Below, one piece after another: positions 62,571 to 64,000 of a stretch of DNA of 64,000 nucleotides (the first letter of the stretch is position 1; each line of letters starts with the position of its first letter). Both the position numbers and the translations under genes were made by a program. This DNA comes from Arcanobacterium bovis (GTDB lineage: Bacteria; Actinomycetota; Actinomycetes; Actinomycetales; Actinomycetaceae), in the NCBI RefSeq assembly GCF_004331995.1, contig NZ_SJDT01000003.1, forward strand, positions 62,001 through 126,000, written 5' to 3'. Under the pieces are notes generated by a model, which saw only the letters and a list, made by a program, of their open reading frames with translations, was not told the DNA's origin and made no database searches.

Positions 62571-63211
62571 TCGCCGTCACTCGGACGCGCAGATTCAATC
62601 GGTACCGAAGGAAGATGACGCGCCGGAAGCGTGCGTGGCATAAAGGCCGGCCGCTTTGCTTCAAAATCTGCAATTGCGTCGGCGTCACGCAAGGTCAAGC
62701 TGATATCATCAAGGCCTTCCATCAATCGCCAGCGCGTGTATTCATCAATCTCGAACGTGGCCACAAATTGTCCTGCCGCAACAGTGCAGTTCTCAAGATT
62801 GATCTGCACCTCGATGCCAGGCTCAGTCTCCAGTATCTTCCACAGTTGCTCAATATCCTCTTGCGCCAGCACCCCAGCTAACAGGCCCTGCTTACCCGCA
62901 TTACCTCGGAAAATATCAGCGAATCGCGGCGCGAATACCGCTTTGAAACCATAGTCTTTCAGTGCCCAGACGGCGTGTTCGCGCGAGGAACCAGTGCCGA
63001 AATCGTTTCCGGCAATCAACACCGTTCCCTGCTTGTATTCAGGCTTGTTGAGCACAAACTCAGGATCATTGCGCCAGGCAGCAAAAAGCGCGTCATCAAA
63101 GCCGGTGCGCGCAACGCGTTTGAGATATACCGCTGGAATGATTTGATCTGTATCAACGTTGGAGCGGCGCAGCGGAACTCCAATGCCAGTGTGCGAAATA
63201 AACTTTTCCAT
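62552..63211 (-). CDS. leuD: 3-isopropylmalate dehydratase small subunit
   Basis: A 219-residue swivel domain of the leucine-pathway isomerase, partner of LeuC. Typical parts are [38 protein letters not shown] and the C-terminal [16 protein letters not shown] prefer ATG 63211, where homology starts; a GTG three codons earlier has an AGGAG only three bases away. It follows leuC by 15 bases. The last 15 residues extend past the usual family end. Confidence 0.95.
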   Translation of the reverse strand: MEKFISHTGIGVPLRRSNVDTDQIIPAVYLKRVARTGFDDALFAAWRNDPEFVLNKPEYKQGTVLIAGNDFGTGSSREHAVWALKDYGFKAVFAPRFADIFRGNAGKQGLLAGVLAQEDIEQLWKILETEPGIEVQINLENCTVAAGQFVATFEIDEYTRWRLMEGLDDISLTLRDADAIADFEAKRPAFMPRTLPARHLPSVPIESARPSDGDEAAGV

Positions 63212-63226
63212 TCGTGTCACTTGCTC

Positions 63227-64000
63227 CTAGTTCGTTTCGGTTACGTCTGACGGCGTCGTGAAGGTGATCTCTGACGGCGCAGCATCTGCGAGATCCGACG
63301 GCGTTGCCAACATGCCACGAATCGCCGTCGCCGCTGCTACCAGTGGAGAAACGAGATGCGTTCGTCCGCCCTTACCTTGGCGCCCCTCGAAATTTCGATT
63401 CGAGGTCGACGCCGCACGCTCACCTGGCGCGAGTTGATCTGGATTCATACCCAAACACATTGAACACCCAGCGTTTCGCCACTGAGCTCCAAAGTCTTTG
63501 AAGATTCGATCAAGCCCCTCAGCTTCTGCCTGTAAACGGACGCGAGCTGAACCTGGAACCACCAGCACGCGAACGCCGTCGGCCTTTCGCTTACCCTCAA
63601 TAATCTTGGCCACGCTCCGCAAATCTTCAATTCTCCCGTTCGTACACGATCCAATAAACACCGTGTCTACAGGGATATTCTTCATCGGAGTGCCCGGAAC
63701 CAGCCCCATATACTCGAGCGCACGCTCAGCCGCCTGACGTTTCGTCTTGTCGGCGATATCGGCGGGATCTGGCACAGTGCTGGAAATCGGAACGCCCTGG
63801 CCAGGGTTCGTTCCCCACGTAACGTAAGGCTCTAAGGTGTCAGCGTCGATATCCACTTCGGCATCAAATACGGCGTCGTCGTCGGAACACAAGGTTTGCC
63901 AGTATGCAACAGCTTCGTCCCACTGCTCGCCCTGCGGCGCATGAGGCTTGTCTTTAATGTAATCAAAGGTGACGACGTCGGGTGCGATCATTCCGGCTCG
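63227..64000 (-). CDS. leuC: 3-isopropylmalate dehydratase large subunit, 5' truncated
   Basis: About the last 258 residues of the Fe-S large subunit; the frame continues beyond the right edge ([12 protein letters not shown] at the boundary). The two 4Fe-4S ligands CxxC are visible in [12 protein letters not shown], with a third Cys in [34 protein letters not shown] is the conserved C-terminal part. The leuC-leuD pair converts 2- to 3-isopropylmalate. Confidence 0.95.
   Translation of the reverse strand, partial: RAGMIAPDVVTFDYIKDKPHAPQGEQWDEAVAYWQTLCSDDDAVFDAEVDIDADTLEPYVTWGTNPGQGVPISSTVPDPADIADKTKRQAAERALEYMGLVPGTPMKNIPVDTVFIGSCTNGRIEDLRSVAKIIEGKRKADGVRVLVVPGSARVRLQAEAEGLDRIFKDFGAQWRNAGCSMCLGMNPDQLAPGERAASTSNRNFEGRQGKGGRTHLVSPLVAAATAIRGMLATPSDLADAAPSEITFTTPSDVTETN

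Noticed and set aside
62419-62643. 74-residue plus-strand reading frame between murA and leuD
   Set aside because: It runs over the 23-bp repeats and the end of leuD, with no ribosome site and no protein-like composition.
1-64000. Prophage, insertion sequence or integrative element
   Set aside because: No transposase, integrase or phage structural gene is visible; the only cassette-like structure is the repeat-bracketed region at 17.3-18.3 kb.

Overview
The window reads as ordinary chromosomal DNA of a Gram-positive actinobacterium, most likely of the Actinomycetaceae (Arcanobacterium/Trueperella-like). Reasons: by eye the GC content is moderate for an actinobacterium; the order rne-rplU-rpmA-obgE-proB and the chain leuCD-murA-ddl-thiL-rpmB-recG-rsmD-coaD-yceD-rnc-mutM are actinobacterial; many starts are GTG with clear GGAGG-like ribosome sites; and operons often end in long perfect hairpins. 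The genus is an inference. No phage, IS element, CRISPR array or rRNA was seen. One tRNA gene, tRNA-Ala(GGC), is present.

Layout. 1-9.4 kb: end of a HerA-like ATPase gene, aldose 1-epimerase, leuS, a HIT protein, a VKOR-family protein, a HAD phosphatase, an AI-2E-family permease and deoD. 9.5-13.4 kb: a DtxR-family regulator with a manganese-type metal site, then a SAM riboswitch and the methionine importer metN-metI-metQ. 13.4-18.4 kb: an operon of degenerate ABC ATPase, YhgE/Pip membrane protein and TetR regulator with a palindromic operator, next to a small cassette (a frameshifted secreted protein and a 77-residue membrane protein) bracketed by two 99-bp direct repeats. 18.4-20.8 kb: dhaK-dhaL-dhaM for PTS-dependent dihydroxyacetone phosphorylation. 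21-22.7 kb: a phosphatidylcholine synthase gene converging on an unknown membrane protein. 22.7-25.4 kb: TPP riboswitch, thiM-thiE-thiD and tRNA-Ala.

25.6-39.7 kb: the rne-rplU-rpmA-obgE-proB and proA-nadD-(unknown)-rsfS-phosphatase genes on the minus strand. The two halves are separated by thioredoxin, an MFS permease and a luciferase-like oxidoreductase. 40.4-49.1 kb: cydA-cydB-cydD-cydC followed by a GAF-domain (DosS/DevS-like) histidine kinase. A NarL-type response regulator lies convergent to the kinase, at the end of the rnc-mutM operon. 49.1-55.2 kb: the recG-to-mutM operon. 55.4-64 kb: rpmB, a small membrane protein and an amino-acid permease on the plus strand; then thiL, an NADPH-FMN reductase with a 28-bp perfect palindrome upstream, ddl, murA, leuD and the 3' part of leuC on the minus strand.

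How the parts work together. Methionine uptake and thiamine salvage are each placed under a metabolite riboswitch whose 3' helix lies at the ribosome site. Cytochrome bd and its CydDC assembly exporter sit in one run with a probable heme-GAF sensor. The most unusual region is 17.2-18.4 kb, where a duplicated double-hairpin terminator brackets a small secreted-protein/membrane-protein cassette.
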